Of a stretch of DNA of 64,000 bases, positions 62,462 to 63,957 are shown one piece after another (position 1 is the stretch's first letter; each line of letters begins with the position of its first letter). Under the pieces are notes generated by a model, which had not been told where the DNA came from, searched no databases, and saw nothing but the letters and a program-made list of their open reading frames with translations. The stretch is taken from contig NC_081840.1 of the NCBI RefSeq assembly GCF_963259705.1, positions 3,151,562 to 3,215,561 on the forward strand. Reading direction: 5' to 3'. The DNA is from Myotis daubentonii. Its lineage: Eukaryota; Chordata; Mammalia; Chiroptera; Vespertilionidae. A program made the translations under genes and the position numbers.

Positions 62462-63957
62462 GAATGATATGTAGTTATTACTTGGTATATTTTTAAGTGT
62501 TACATTACAATTTAGAAGTTAAAATCCAGTTGTTAAAATTATATATACATAGGGTGCCCCCCAAAATGTATATACACACTTTGAATAATTATAAAGTGTA
62601 TATTAAAATATATTTTATTTTCAAGATTGAGCTGTCAGCTGTTAAACTGTGTATACATTTTTAGGGGACACCCTATATATATTTTGCAACCTCTGGTATC
62701 ATATGGATACTGCTCTTTCTTTAAAAAGAAAAAAGAGCTGCATGTATTATTTCAAATTTATTTACATTTCACTTCTATCTTTCTGGAGATTGTTTTACCC
62801 TCGTGCAAATAAAATTTGTTATAACCAACATTTCTTTTTTTTTAAATATTTGTTATTGATTTTTTACAGAGAGGAAGGGAGAGGGATAGAGAGTTAGAAA
62901 CATCGATGAGAGAGAAACATCGATCAGCTGCCTCCTGCACACCCTCTACTGGGGATGTGCCCGCAACCAAGGTACATGCCCTTGACCGAAATCAAACCCA
63001 GGACCCTTGAGTCCGCAAGCTGACGCTCTATCCACTGAGCCAAACCGGCTAGGGCATCAACATTTCTTAAGTTGACTTCAATCTTCTATTTCGTTCAACA
63101 TCCCATACTTAAATTGATTCTTATTATTTTGAATATTAGTACTCATACATTCTGAAACACCTCAAAATGCCAGTAAACTGAATAAAGATTATACTTAGCC
63201 CTAGCTGTTTTGGCTCAGTAGATAGCCTGCAGCCTGAAGAGTCCCGGTTTCAATTCCGGTCAAGGGCACATGCCAGGCTGTGGGCTTGATCCCTAGTAGG
63301 GGGCATGCAGGAGGCAGCTGGTCAATAATTCTCTCTCATCATTGATGTTCTTATCTCTCTCTCCCTCTCCCTTCCTCTCTAAAATCAATAAAAGATATAT
63401 TTTTTTTAAAAAAAGATTATATTTACATATAATTGATAGATTAATAGAGAAAGGTTCCTATTTAAAGGAATCTATAAATCATTATGTGAACACATAAGAA
63501 TTTGACAGATGAAGAATTACCCCCCTTTAGTTCTCATGTAAATCGATATCTTTATAAACTGACTTTCCTTAGAATAAATCATGATTTATGTAAACTACAC
63601 AATCAAATGATACTGTAGCATGTCACTATAATGCTGTGGTTAGAAATTTAAACTTAGAAATTTAAACCTTACAATAAGGATTTTTTGTTCAACCCCATGT
63701 TACAAAATTAAGTTCACTTTGCCCTACGATGATAACATATGATTCTGGTGTCAACTTTTTGAGTTGCTTACCACGGCTAGAAGGTGTACGAGCCGTTTCT
63801 GACTCATAAAAGCTTTGCTCTGAAGATACACCCACAGAAAGGGAATCTTTTCTCAAATAATAGCGGTTTAATTCCATCTGAATGCGATATTCTTCTTCCT
63901 GCTGCATGGGTCGATTCTTTCTATCTTTATTAGCTAAACCTAATTTGCTAGAATTTT
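10633..63957 (-). CDS. ATG2B: ATG2B, autophagy-related lipid-transfer protein (35 exons, 5' end beyond window)
   Basis: Thirty-five consecutive exons on the minus strand join with matching phases into 1,737 codons plus TGA, with no frameshift. All borders are GT-AG. The residues match what I know of mammalian ATG2B, ending [11 protein letters not shown]2 proteins are rod-shaped bridges that move phospholipids from the ER to the growing phagophore, working with WIPI4/WDR45 and ATG9, and also act at lipid droplets. Visible landmarks are the GABARAP-binding LIR core FCIL (30286-30297), the WIPI-binding YFS motif (29195-29203), and the conserved C-terminal ATG_C region from the GTLAGILIG exon onward. 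The N-terminal chorein domain, about 340 residues, would be encoded beyond 64000. The introns are rich in transposons, but none interrupts an exon. ATG2A is excluded by the sequence of the C-terminal exons and by the BDKRB1 neighbour. Confidence 0.97.
10864..12093 (-). other. ATG2B intron 34-35
   Basis: Holds an old L1-like fragment at about 11440-11790 (YRTGKIS-type 3' L1M sequence with ATGGATAGATCCTGAAAGACATG). Nothing else recognised. Confidence 0.6.
11440..11790 (+). mobile_element. Old L1 (L1M-like) fragment
   Basis: Contains phrases typical of ancient L1 3' ends (AAACACTATAAACAG, ATCAACATGGATAGATCC, ACTATGAAGACATGCACAG). No coding capacity. Confidence 0.5.
12094..12243 (-). CDS. ATG2B: ATG2B window exon 34
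   Basis: 150 nt, 50 codons, phase 0 at both ends. It starts [15 protein letters not shown] and ends KAYSVVKE before gtaggt. It carries the basic stretch [17 protein letters not shown], which precedes the conserved [10 protein letters not shown] segment of ATG2 C-termini. Confidence 0.97.
12704..13430 (-). mobile_element. HeliBat-type Helitron with internal 51-bp repeats
   Basis: On the minus strand it starts TCCTATATAATCAAAGCC and ends CTAG at 12704-12707. The usual 3' hairpin is largely replaced by a long G-run (12715-12735). Internally, three near-copies of a roughly 51-bp unit (CTGCCCCCTGGTGGTCAGTG, then CATCATA.CGACCGGTTGACAG) lie at about 13185-13330. Flanked by T and A on the plus strand. 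Confidence 0.85.
13587..13741 (-). CDS. ATG2B: ATG2B window exon 33
   Basis: 155 nt; enters in phase 1 (V from G|TG) and leaves in phase 0 at ACAG|gtacct. It encodes [18 protein letters not shown] and [18 protein letters not shown], among the most conserved stretches of the ATG2 C-terminal domain. Confidence 0.97.
13983..14104 (-). CDS. ATG2B: ATG2B window exon 32
   Basis: 122 nt; acceptor gcttag just before TTTGCTAG. It completes [17 protein letters not shown] and encodes [18 protein letters not shown] second AG 8 nt downstream was rejected because using it would lose the phase with exon 31. Confidence 0.96.
14105..14709 (-). other. ATG2B intron 31-32
   Basis: AT-rich, with a (TG)n run at 14268-14287. 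No other feature recognised. Confidence 0.6.
14710..14792 (-). CDS. ATG2B: ATG2B window exon 31
   Basis: 83 nt, in at phase 0 and out at phase 2. It encodes [19 protein letters not shown] and then LKRLFYRHG, the start of the conserved C-terminal (ATG_C-like) region shared by ATG2A and ATG2B. Confidence 0.97.
14793..15139 (-). other. ATG2B intron 30-31
   Basis: AT-rich unique sequence. Nothing recognised. Confidence 0.5.
15140..15209 (-). CDS. ATG2B: ATG2B window exon 30
   Basis: 70 nt, in at phase 2 and out at phase 0 at CAG|gtttgg. It encodes [19 protein letters not shown], then SMDQ. This invariant ATG2 signature sits just ahead of the ATG_C region. Confidence 0.97.
16002..16210 (-). mobile_element. 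Non-autonomous hAT element (GTGGGCAAACT family)
   Basis: Ends are GCCGTGGGCAAACTACGG on the left and TTTGCCCACCCCTG on the right, with the same internal sequence as the copies at 31879 and 39409. The 8-bp duplication is imperfect: GCCTAGAA follows on the right and only GCCTAG is kept on the left, where the terminal CA seems lost. Confidence 0.8.
16307..16518 (+). mobile_element. SPIN-like hAT MITE, copy 1
   Basis: Terminal inverted repeats CAGCGGTTCTCAACC and GAACCACTG are flanked by a perfect 8-bp duplication TATTAGAC (16299-16306 and 16519-16526). The internal sequence (CGAACGACCCTTTCACAGG, TTTATGGTTGGGTCACAAC) matches the SPIN/OposCharlie group known to have moved between distant tetrapods. 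Confidence 0.88.
16535..16680 (+). repeat. MIR SINE fragment
   Basis: Shows the MIR order: GGGATTAAGACCCGTATTCC, CTGTGTGG...GCAAGTCA, CACCTCCCTGGGTATTAGC. Split from nearby DNA by the two SPIN-like insertions. Confidence 0.6.
16706..16836 (+). mobile_element. SPIN-like hAT MITE, copy 2 (shorter, internally deleted)
   Basis: CAGTGGTTCTCAACC ... GAGAACCACTG with the perfect 8-bp duplication CTCTAGGA (16698-16705 and 16837-16844). It lacks the CGAACGACCC block of copy 1 and is only about 131 bp. Confidence 0.88.
16939..17349 (+). repeat. 5' LTR of the endogenous retrovirus
   Basis: The limits are set by the TG start after CTATAC and by GCGGCA, which aligns with the CACAGCA end of the 3' LTR remnant. 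It contains AATAAA at 17201-17206 and the R/U5-like end GTGCGTCGGCCCC. Confidence 0.6.
17352..17370 (+). other. Primer-binding-site-like sequence (tRNA-Lys type)
   Basis: TGGTGCCATGAACAGGGAC follows the 5' LTR after two bases and resembles a Lys3 primer-binding site with a few changes. This supports a betaretrovirus-like origin. Confidence 0.5.
19280..19487 (-). CDS. ATG2B: ATG2B window exon 29
   Basis: 208 nt, in at phase 1 and out at phase 2. It encodes [17 protein letters not shown] at the start and DQPVFFR at the end. It is a low-complexity, Ser/Glu-rich linker and less conserved than its neighbours. Confidence 0.96.
19488..19790 (-). other. ATG2B intron 28-29
   Basis: About 300 bp of AT-rich sequence with no repeat recognised. 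Confidence 0.5.
19791..19869 (-). CDS. ATG2B: ATG2B window exon 28
   Basis: 79 nt, in at phase 0 and out at phase 1. It encodes [19 protein letters not shown], then [17 protein letters not shown] is shared by ATG2A and ATG2B. Confidence 0.97.
20493..20720 (+). mobile_element. VES SINE, older subfamily
   Basis: Diverged head (CAGGTGGCTCAGTTGATTGG) and tail AATAAAGACATATCCTC. Flanked by the perfect duplication AAACTAGCAACACAG (20478-20492 and 20721-20735). Confidence 0.88.
20909..21757 (+). CDS. L1-type ORF1 protein of HAL1-like copy A
   Basis: A 282-residue intact frame. Residues 1-110 are charged and helix-prone, a shortened coiled-coil region ([19 protein letters not shown]). The RRM begins near residue 119 with [20 protein letters not shown]. 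The C-terminal domain follows with [19 protein letters not shown] (174-192) and ends [10 protein letters not shown]1 ORF1p is a trimeric RNA-binding chaperone that coats its own RNA; human ORF1p has 338 residues. The start ATG at 20909 is the first in frame. Whether it is translated is unknown. Confidence 0.85.
   Translation: MRRQRNRTKLSMEDIEFRTTLLRSLKNCLEAADKLNEIYMKTNKTLDLILGNQLEIKHTRTEITNIIQTPDSRPEERKNQVNDLKCEEAKNIQPEKQNEKRIQKCEDSVRSLWDSFKRTNIRIIGVPEDEREQDIENLFEEIMTENFPHLVKEMDLQVQEARRTPNKRNPKRTTPRHIIIKMPRAKDKERILKTARERNSVTYKGVPIRLSADFSTETLQARREWQEIFKVMNTKNLQPRLLYPAKLSFRIEGQIKSFTDKEKLKEFITTKPGLYEMLKGIL
21758..22080 (+). other. 3' UTR of HAL1-like copy A
   Basis: Starts right after the ORF1 stop. 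It contains the polypurine/G-rich tract typical of L1 3' UTRs (GGGTGGGGAGTGAGGGCGG around 22000) and leads into AATAAA and the A-tail. Confidence 0.8.
22650..23045 (+). repeat. L2 LINE 3' fragment
   Basis: Follows the L2 3' end: AATGTCCCCTCC...TTTTCCTGATCACC..., CCCCCAGCATCTTGGTACAG, and TGGCATTCAGCAAATGACTTG. Old and diverged. Confidence 0.6.
23288..23515 (-). mobile_element. VES SINE (minus strand)
   Basis: Reads GCCCTAGCCAGTTTGGCTCA on the minus strand at the right end and A-tail at the left. Flanked by near-identical AGCAATGCAGCTTTTTA / AGCGATGCAGCTTTTTA. Confidence 0.9.
24462..24676 (+). mobile_element. VES SINE (slightly 5' truncated)
   Basis: Starts at TGGCTAAGTGGATAG and ends in an ACACAC/A-rich tail. 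Flanked by AAAAGGAGGGTTT duplications at about 24449 and 24677. Confidence 0.88.
24745..24985 (+). repeat. MIR SINE, nearly full length
   Basis: Contains GCCAGGCACCAAGTGAAGC, GAAACTGAGGCTTGAATAAG, CCACACAACAAGTAAAGGAG and CCCAGGTCTGACTCCAGCC in MIR order. Confidence 0.8.
25583..25684 (-). CDS. ATG2B: ATG2B window exon 27
   Basis: 102 nt, 34 codons, phase 0 at both ends. It encodes [18 protein letters not shown] and MPLRLNIDQ, which runs straight into [10 protein letters not shown] of exon 28. Confidence 0.97.
26261..26676 (+). mobile_element. HeliBat-type Helitron
   Basis: Starts TCTATAAAATAAAAGCCC, with the CGGTCACTATGATGCGCACT and CCCCTGGTGGTCAGTGCGC blocks and GGAGCAAG-type repeats near 26510-26575. 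Ends ATCATGCATCGGGCCTCTAG, the 3' hairpin being degraded. Flanked by A and T. Confidence 0.88.
26738..26932 (-). CDS. ATG2B: ATG2B window exon 26
   Basis: 195 nt, 65 codons, phase 0 at both ends. It starts [16 protein letters not shown] and ends [11 protein letters not shown] before gtaaga. It encodes the conserved [19 protein letters not shown] segment. Confidence 0.97.
27148..27372 (-). mobile_element. VES SINE (minus strand)
   Basis: Head GCCCTAGCCGGTGTGGCTCA on the minus strand. Perfect 18-bp duplication CTTGACTTGACATTTCTT on both sides (27130-27147 and 27373-27390). Confidence 0.93.
27740..27895 (+). repeat. MER5A-like hAT-Charlie fragment
   Basis: The run GATCAGAATCCCCTGAGAAC, AATCAGAAACTTTGGGGCCC, CAGCCTGTTTTAATAAGCCC matches the ancient MER5A consensus. 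Confidence 0.65.
27972..28080 (-). CDS. ATG2B: ATG2B window exon 25
   Basis: 109 nt, in at phase 2 and out at phase 0. It encodes [17 protein letters not shown], a Ser/Thr-Pro-rich segment with possible phosphorylation sites, then [12 protein letters not shown]. Confidence 0.97.
28081..29039 (-). other. ATG2B intron 24-25
   Basis: Contains a C-run (28538-28548) and an L2/MIR-like scrap around 28790-28850 (GGTTCTGGCACATGGTAGG). Nothing else recognised. Confidence 0.5.
29040..29266 (-). CDS. ATG2B: ATG2B window exon 24 (WIPI-binding YFS motif)
   Basis: 227 nt, in at phase 0 and out at phase 2. It opens [15 protein letters not shown] and encodes [15 protein letters not shown] is at 29195-29203. 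In ATG2 proteins this motif belongs to the WIR segment that wraps around WIPI3/4. It also encodes [20 protein letters not shown]. Confidence 0.97.
29540..29584 (+). repeat. (GT)n microsatellite
   Basis: About 22 uninterrupted GT units in ATG2B intron 23-24. Confidence 0.97.
30262..30464 (-). CDS. ATG2B: ATG2B window exon 23 (LIR exon)
   Basis: 203 nt, in at phase 1 and out at phase 0. It encodes [18 protein letters not shown] and, near its end, [17 protein letters not shown] (30286-30297), preceded by acidic residues, is the LC3/GABARAP-interacting motif known in ATG2 proteins. In human-length numbering it falls at about 1491-1494. Confidence 0.97.
30465..31580 (-). other. ATG2B intron 22-23, proximal part
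   Basis: Mostly unassigned. An L2-like scrap lies near 31240-31300 (TGCCTAGTACAGAACCTTG). No gene. Confidence 0.5.
31581..32183 (-). mobile_element. HeliBat-type Helitron carrying a nested hAT
   Basis: On the minus strand it starts TCCTATATAATAAAACCC and ends with the hairpin GTGCACAAATATTGTGCAC, then CAGGCCTCTAG (31581-31584). It is split by the hAT element at 31879-32095. Confidence 0.9.
31879..32095 (+). mobile_element. Non-autonomous hAT nested in a Helitron
   Basis: CAGGGGTGGGCAAACTTTTTG at the left and TAGTTTGCCCACGGCTG at the right. Perfect 8-bp duplication GTCTGGCC (31871-31878 and 32096-32103), made of Helitron sequence. Same family as the copies at 16002 and 39409. Confidence 0.92.
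32736..32877 (-). CDS. ATG2B: ATG2B window exon 22
   Basis: 142 nt, in at phase 0 and out at phase 1. It encodes [19 protein letters not shown] and [17 protein letters not shown], with a likely flexible SSSVKPQSN end. Confidence 0.96.
33430..33612 (+). mobile_element. L1 3' end fragment
   Basis: Reads GGGTGATGAACACACAATAC, ATTGTACACCTGAAACC, TTATTAACTAATGTCACCCC and AATAAATTCAATAAAAAAG, a widespread laurasiatherian L1 3' terminus. Confidence 0.75.
33965..34150 (+). repeat. MIR SINE fragment
   Basis: TGGCAAATCACCTCAATTCTC, then CTGGGTTAAATGAAATCACC follow the MIR core and 3' part. Confidence 0.55.
34537..34707 (-). CDS. ATG2B: ATG2B window exon 21
   Basis: 171 nt, 57 codons, phase 0 at both ends. 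It starts [18 protein letters not shown] and encodes [18 protein letters not shown]. It ends RKTT at a donor, CACG|gtacag, that is poorer than consensus. The phase with exon 22 confirms it. Confidence 0.95.
34981..35057 (-). CDS. ATG2B: ATG2B window exon 20
   Basis: 77 nt, in at phase 1 and out at phase 0. It encodes [19 protein letters not shown], then SDSDGEK. Confidence 0.97.
35058..35425 (-). other. ATG2B intron 19-20
   Basis: AT-rich. No repeat or site recognised. Confidence 0.5.
35426..35496 (-). CDS. ATG2B: ATG2B window exon 19
   Basis: 71 nt, in at phase 2 and out at phase 1. It encodes [19 protein letters not shown], then NLNR. Confidence 0.97.
35889..36386 (+). mobile_element. Diverged VES SINE split by a younger VES
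   Basis: The outer head is CCTAGCCAGTTTGGCTCAGT and its 3' part resumes after 36306 with TCTAAAAATCAGTGGG. Flanking AAAAGGTGGGACAA / AAAGGTGGGACGA. The inner insertion is at 36072-36292. Confidence 0.85.
36072..36292 (+). mobile_element. VES SINE nested in an older VES
   Basis: Starts GCCGAAACCGGTTTGGCTCA. Flanked by the perfect 14-bp duplication AATATTTCTCTCTG (36058-36071 and 36293-36306), taken from the host SINE. Confidence 0.93.
36564..36656 (-). CDS. ATG2B: ATG2B window exon 18
   Basis: 93 nt, in at phase 2 and out at phase 2. It encodes [19 protein letters not shown], then [11 protein letters not shown]. Confidence 0.97.
36838..36944 (-). CDS. ATG2B: ATG2B window exon 17
   Basis: 107 nt, in at phase 0 and out at phase 2. 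It encodes [18 protein letters not shown] and [13 protein letters not shown], a well-conserved beta-rich stretch. Confidence 0.97.
36945..38024 (-). other. ATG2B intron 16-17, proximal part
   Basis: AT-rich, no recognised element before the Helitron at 38025. Confidence 0.5.
38025..38761 (+). mobile_element. HeliBat-type Helitron, best preserved ends
   Basis: Starts TCAACACTAATAAAAGAG and ends with the perfect hairpin GTGCACGAATTTCGTGCAC, then CGGGCCCCTAG (ends 38761). Bordered by A (38024) and T (38762). The GC-rich interior has repeated CCGCTGCCCGGGCCGGACGC blocks (about 38477 and 38573). No Rep/helicase frame, so non-autonomous. Confidence 0.93.
38803..38883 (-). CDS. ATG2B: ATG2B window exon 16
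   Basis: 81 nt, 27 codons, phase 0 at both ends. It encodes [18 protein letters not shown], then [10 protein letters not shown] Helitron ends only 41 bp from its donor side. Confidence 0.97.
39044..39243 (-). CDS. ATG2B: ATG2B window exon 15
   Basis: 200 nt, in at phase 1 and out at phase 0. It encodes [18 protein letters not shown] and [17 protein letters not shown]. The donor AAAG|gtccgc departs from consensus at +3 to +6, but the phase and residues leave no other choice. Confidence 0.95.
39409..39616 (-). mobile_element. Non-autonomous hAT element (GTGGGCAAACT family)
   Basis: CAGCCGTGGGCAAACTACG ... AGTTTGCCCACCCCTG, flanked by CTCTATAC / GTCTATAC (39401-39408 and 39617-39624). Third member of this family in the window. 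Confidence 0.88.
39735..39956 (+). mobile_element. VES SINE
   Basis: GCCCTAGCTGGTTTGGCTCA head, AAATCAATAAAAATATATAT tail. Flanked by AATGTACAAGT / AATGTATAAGT. Confidence 0.92.
40084..40299 (+). mobile_element. VES SINE
   Basis: GCCCTAACCCATTTGGCTCA head. Perfect 15-bp duplication AAAATCCCATCAACT (40069-40083 and 40300-40314). Confidence 0.94.
40315..40720 (+). mobile_element. Old L1 (L1M-like) 3' fragment
   Basis: Reads ATGGTACATCCACAAAATGG, AGTAGAGTAGTGGTTGCTC, GTGATCATGGTTATACAACTC and TATACTTTCAATGGGTGAATT in the L1M 3' order. Confidence 0.65.
40893..41043 (-). CDS. ATG2B: ATG2B window exon 14
   Basis: 151 nt, in at phase 0 and out at phase 1. It encodes [18 protein letters not shown] and [18 protein letters not shown], then FSLYHK. 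Confidence 0.97.
41044..41474 (-). other. ATG2B intron 13-14
   Basis: About 430 bp with no recognised repeat. Confidence 0.5.
41475..41647 (-). CDS. ATG2B: ATG2B window exon 13
   Basis: 173 nt, in at phase 1 and out at phase 0. It encodes an acidic start (EESGSEEE), then [16 protein letters not shown], a basic patch, and [18 protein letters not shown]. Confidence 0.97.
41648..42036 (-). other. ATG2B intron 12-13
   Basis: About 390 bp, AT-rich. Nothing recognised. Confidence 0.5.
42037..42194 (-). CDS. ATG2B: ATG2B window exon 12
   Basis: 158 nt, in at phase 2 and out at phase 1. It encodes [18 protein letters not shown] and [18 protein letters not shown]. The next intron upstream is 8.3 kb, the longest in the window. 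Confidence 0.97.
42292..42994 (+). promoter_or_regulatory. 5' UTR/internal promoter region of HAL1-like copy B
   Basis: The GGCGGC start, a run of CpG-rich sequence (42480-42620) and the position ahead of ORF1 match an L1-type 5' UTR. AAGATGGCGGC resembles a YY1 site as seen near the start of L1 5' UTRs. Promoter activity is inferred. Confidence 0.6.
42995..43843 (+). CDS. L1-type ORF1 protein of HAL1-like copy B
   Basis: 282 residues, intact, same architecture as copy A: a charged helical N-terminus, an RRM starting at [11 protein letters not shown], and a C-terminal domain with [18 protein letters not shown]. It differs from copy A at only two residues: K for M at 12, and I for V at 206. 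It would act as an RNA-binding chaperone in retrotransposition and would depend on an L1 ORF2p supplied in trans. Confidence 0.87.
   Translation: MRRQRNRTKLSKEDIEFRTTLLRSLKNCLEAADKLNEIYMKTNKTLDLILGNQLEIKHTRTEITNIIQTPDSRPEERKNQVNDLKCEEAKNIQPEKQNEKRIQKCEDSVRSLWDSFKRTNIRIIGVPEDEREQDIENLFEEIMTENFPHLVKEMDLQVQEARRTPNKRNPKRTTPRHIIIKMPRAKDKERILKTARERNSVTYKGIPIRLSADFSTETLQARREWQEIFKVMNTKNLQPRLLYPAKLSFRIEGQIKSFTDKEKLKEFITTKPGLYEMLKGIL
44480..44610 (+). repeat. MIR-like SINE fragment
   Basis: CCACCAACCCTGTGGGCAG and CATAAAGGCTAAGTGACC resemble the MIR body. Diverged. Confidence 0.45.
44841..45052 (+). mobile_element. SPIN-like hAT MITE, copy 3
   Basis: CAGCGGTTCTCAACCTGTGG ... GTTGAGAACCGCTG with the perfect 8-bp duplication CTTCACAG (44833-44840 and 45053-45060). 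Closest to copy 1. Confidence 0.92.
45061..46048 (-). other. Part of ATG2B intron 11-12, unassigned
   Basis: No gene or clear repeat between the SPIN-like element and the next hAT. A scrap near 45890-45930 (ACAGAAGCTCAATAAATAC) looks like an L2 tail. Confidence 0.45.
46049..46283 (+). mobile_element. Non-autonomous hAT element (GATGGCGAACC family)
   Basis: Terminal repeats CAGTGATGGCGAACC and GGTTCGCCATCACTG. Perfect 8-bp duplication CACTAAAT (46041-46048 and 46284-46291). About 235 bp, AT-rich interior, no transposase. Confidence 0.94.
47345..48676 (+). mobile_element. HAL1-like retrotransposon, copy C (5' truncated, decayed)
   Basis: Same 5' region end, ORF1 and 3' UTR order as copies A and B, again with no ORF2. 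Flanked by AAAAAGAAGTGGTA (47331-47344 and 48677-48690). More substitutions than A or B, plus a smaller 3' deletion near 48430. Confidence 0.87.
47481..48331 (+). pseudogene. Broken ORF1 of HAL1-like copy C
   Basis: Homologous to the 282-residue ORF1. The frame is interrupted by a TGA at 47787-47789, where the other copies have a Gln codon, and by a single-base insertion around 47832-47835 (AAGCTGTACC against AAGCGTACC). The C-terminal part from about 47858 is open again. Non-functional. Confidence 0.88.
49378..49825 (+). repeat. Tandem array, about 77-bp unit, six copies
   Basis: GACCACCTGCAGG recurs at 49378, 49455, 49533, 49611, 49691 and 49766. Each unit holds GCTACAGA, a CCCAGTGGGA-like box, AACAATGACATCATCATCTAG. 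The left three units are closest to each other, as are the right three (GTGTGCTACAGAGGGATTCC). Confidence 0.95.
49826..49990 (+). repeat. MIR SINE
   Basis: GAGTGCTTTCTATGTGCCAGG, CATTTCATCTTCCCAACAAC and GATGAGGAAGCTGAGTTCAT follow the MIR consensus. The 77-bp array abuts it. Confidence 0.75.
50539..50681 (-). CDS. ATG2B: ATG2B window exon 11
   Basis: 143 nt, in at phase 0 and out at phase 2. It encodes [35 protein letters not shown] and FYEKLYN. Confidence 0.97.
50975..51170 (-). CDS. ATG2B: ATG2B window exon 10
   Basis: 196 nt, in at phase 2 and out at phase 0. It encodes [18 protein letters not shown], an acidic run [17 protein letters not shown], then [17 protein letters not shown]. The acidic run is probably a disordered loop. 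Confidence 0.97.
51171..52696 (-). other. ATG2B intron 9-10
   Basis: Mostly unassigned AT-rich DNA. A MER5-like fragment lies at about 52185-52335. Confidence 0.5.
52185..52335 (+). repeat. MER5-like hAT-Charlie fragment
   Basis: GGTTCTCTAAGTCCAACTG, CACACTGGGATCACCC, then GGGTGGGGCCCAAGAACCAG match the ancient MER5 pattern. Confidence 0.55.
52697..52799 (-). CDS. ATG2B: ATG2B window exon 9
   Basis: 103 nt, in at phase 1 and out at phase 2. It encodes [18 protein letters not shown], then [11 protein letters not shown]. Confidence 0.97.
53401..53512 (+). repeat. 28-bp tandem repeat, about four copies
   Basis: GTGAGCAGAGAAGGGGTGTG-type units start at 53401, 53429, 53457 and 53485, the last one degenerate. 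Confidence 0.9.
53725..53935 (+). repeat. MIR SINE
   Basis: CTCTAGTGTTAGACTTGGGTC, CTGCCACTTACTACTGCCTG and GATTAAAGGACAGAGATAAC follow the MIR consensus. Confidence 0.7.
54066..55114 (+). mobile_element. 5'-truncated L1 with ORF2 3' end
   Basis: About 1.05 kb of L1 3' sequence in the + direction, ending AACAATAAAAAAATATATTT. Perfect 16-bp duplication AAAAACTGACTTATCT (54050-54065 and 55115-55130). The coding part includes ATGCAAATTAAAACCACAAT and the ORF2 C-terminus. Confidence 0.93.
54572..54838 (+). pseudogene. C-terminal remnant of L1 ORF2
   Basis: An 88-codon open stretch with the ORF2p C-terminal hallmarks [32 protein letters not shown] and [18 protein letters not shown]. Endonuclease and reverse transcriptase are absent through 5' truncation. 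This piece belongs to a different insertion from the HAL1-like copies. Confidence 0.88.
55295..55568 (-). CDS. ATG2B: ATG2B window exon 8
   Basis: 274 nt, the largest internal exon in the window, in at phase 0 and out at phase 1. It encodes [35 protein letters not shown] and [15 protein letters not shown]. Confidence 0.97.
55749..56147 (-). mobile_element. HeliBat-type Helitron
   Basis: On the minus strand it starts TCCTATCTAATAAAGAGGG and ends with the hairpin CACATGAATTTTCATGCAC, then TGGGCCTCTAG (55749-55752). GC-rich interior without a transposase frame. Confidence 0.88.
56148..57630 (-). other. Rest of ATG2B intron 7-8
   Basis: AT-rich, apparently unique. An L2-like scrap near 56455-56510 (AGAGCCTGGCACATCACAGG). 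No gene. Confidence 0.5.
57631..57819 (-). CDS. ATG2B: ATG2B window exon 7
   Basis: 189 nt, 63 codons, phase 0 at both ends. It encodes [18 protein letters not shown] and [17 protein letters not shown], ending YNKHISL. Confidence 0.97.
57951..58043 (-). CDS. ATG2B: ATG2B window exon 6
   Basis: 93 nt, 31 codons, phase 0 at both ends. It encodes [17 protein letters not shown] and [12 protein letters not shown]. Confidence 0.97.
58044..58768 (-). other. ATG2B intron 5-6
   Basis: A MIR/L2-like scrap near 58440-58480 and an (AC)n run at 58626-58657. No gene. Confidence 0.55.
58626..58657 (+). repeat. (AC)n microsatellite
   Basis: GCGCGC followed by about 14 AC units. Confidence 0.95.
58769..58919 (-). 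CDS. ATG2B: ATG2B window exon 5
   Basis: 151 nt, in at phase 2 and out at phase 0. It encodes [18 protein letters not shown] and [18 protein letters not shown]. Confidence 0.97.
59375..59598 (+). mobile_element. VES SINE (upstream of an adjacent pair)
   Basis: GCCCTAGCCAGTTTGGCTCA head and ACAATAAAAATTTATTTTT tail. Separated by a few bases from the next VES in the same orientation. Confidence 0.92.
59602..59822 (+). mobile_element. VES SINE (downstream of an adjacent pair)
   Basis: GCCCTAACCGGTTTGGCTCA head and AATAAAATATATTTT tail. It seems to have inserted into the A-rich tail of the preceding copy. Confidence 0.92.
60479..60740 (-). CDS. ATG2B: ATG2B window exon 4
   Basis: 262 nt, in at phase 1 and out at phase 2. 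Acceptor gcatttcag gives [16 protein letters not shown]. The second AG 13 nt downstream would break the frame with exon 3. It also encodes [18 protein letters not shown] and [10 protein letters not shown]. Confidence 0.96.
61081..61286 (+). mobile_element. VES SINE
   Basis: GCCGAAACCGGTTTGGCTCA head. Flanked by ATTTTGCAGGGA / ATTTTGCAGGGA duplications (ending 61080 and 61299). Confidence 0.93.
61610..61715 (-). CDS. ATG2B: ATG2B window exon 3
   Basis: 106 nt, in at phase 0 and out at phase 1. It encodes [18 protein letters not shown], then [16 protein letters not shown]. Confidence 0.97.
61807..61961 (-). CDS. ATG2B: ATG2B window exon 2
   Basis: 155 nt, in at phase 1 and out at phase 0. It encodes [35 protein letters not shown] and SPLSATV. 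A short 91-bp intron separates it from exon 3. Confidence 0.97.
62209..62424 (+). mobile_element. VES SINE
   Basis: GCCCTAGCCAGTTTGGCTCA head, AAATCAATAAAAATATATTA tail running into a (TA)n stretch (62427-62461). Confidence 0.92.
62552..62673. mobile_element. Small Tc1/mariner-like MITE
   Basis: Inverted ends GGGTGCCCCCCAAAATGTAT and ATACATTTTTAGGGGACACCC, flanked by TA on both sides. About 122 bp, no coding. The TA target and terminal repeats suggest the Tc1/mariner superfamily. Confidence 0.65.
62837..63055 (-). mobile_element. VES SINE (minus strand)
   Basis: GCCCTAGCCGGTTTGGCTCA on the minus strand. Flanked by CAACATTTCTT (62826-62836 and 63058-63068). Confidence 0.93.
63198..63409 (+). 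mobile_element. VES SINE with deletion in the tRNA-like head
   Basis: GCCCTAGCTGTTTTGGCTCA head, missing part of the GAGCGTCGGCC block. Flanked by AAAGATTATACTTA / AAAGATTATATTTA. Confidence 0.9.
63772..63957 (-). CDS. ATG2B: ATG2B window exon 1 (most 5' exon visible)
   Basis: 186 nt, in with two bases of a split codon and out at phase 1 (CGTG|gtaagc). It encodes [34 protein letters not shown] and [13 protein letters not shown]. Upstream exons lie beyond the right edge. The acceptor acttgtag is at 63958-63965. Confidence 0.95.
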
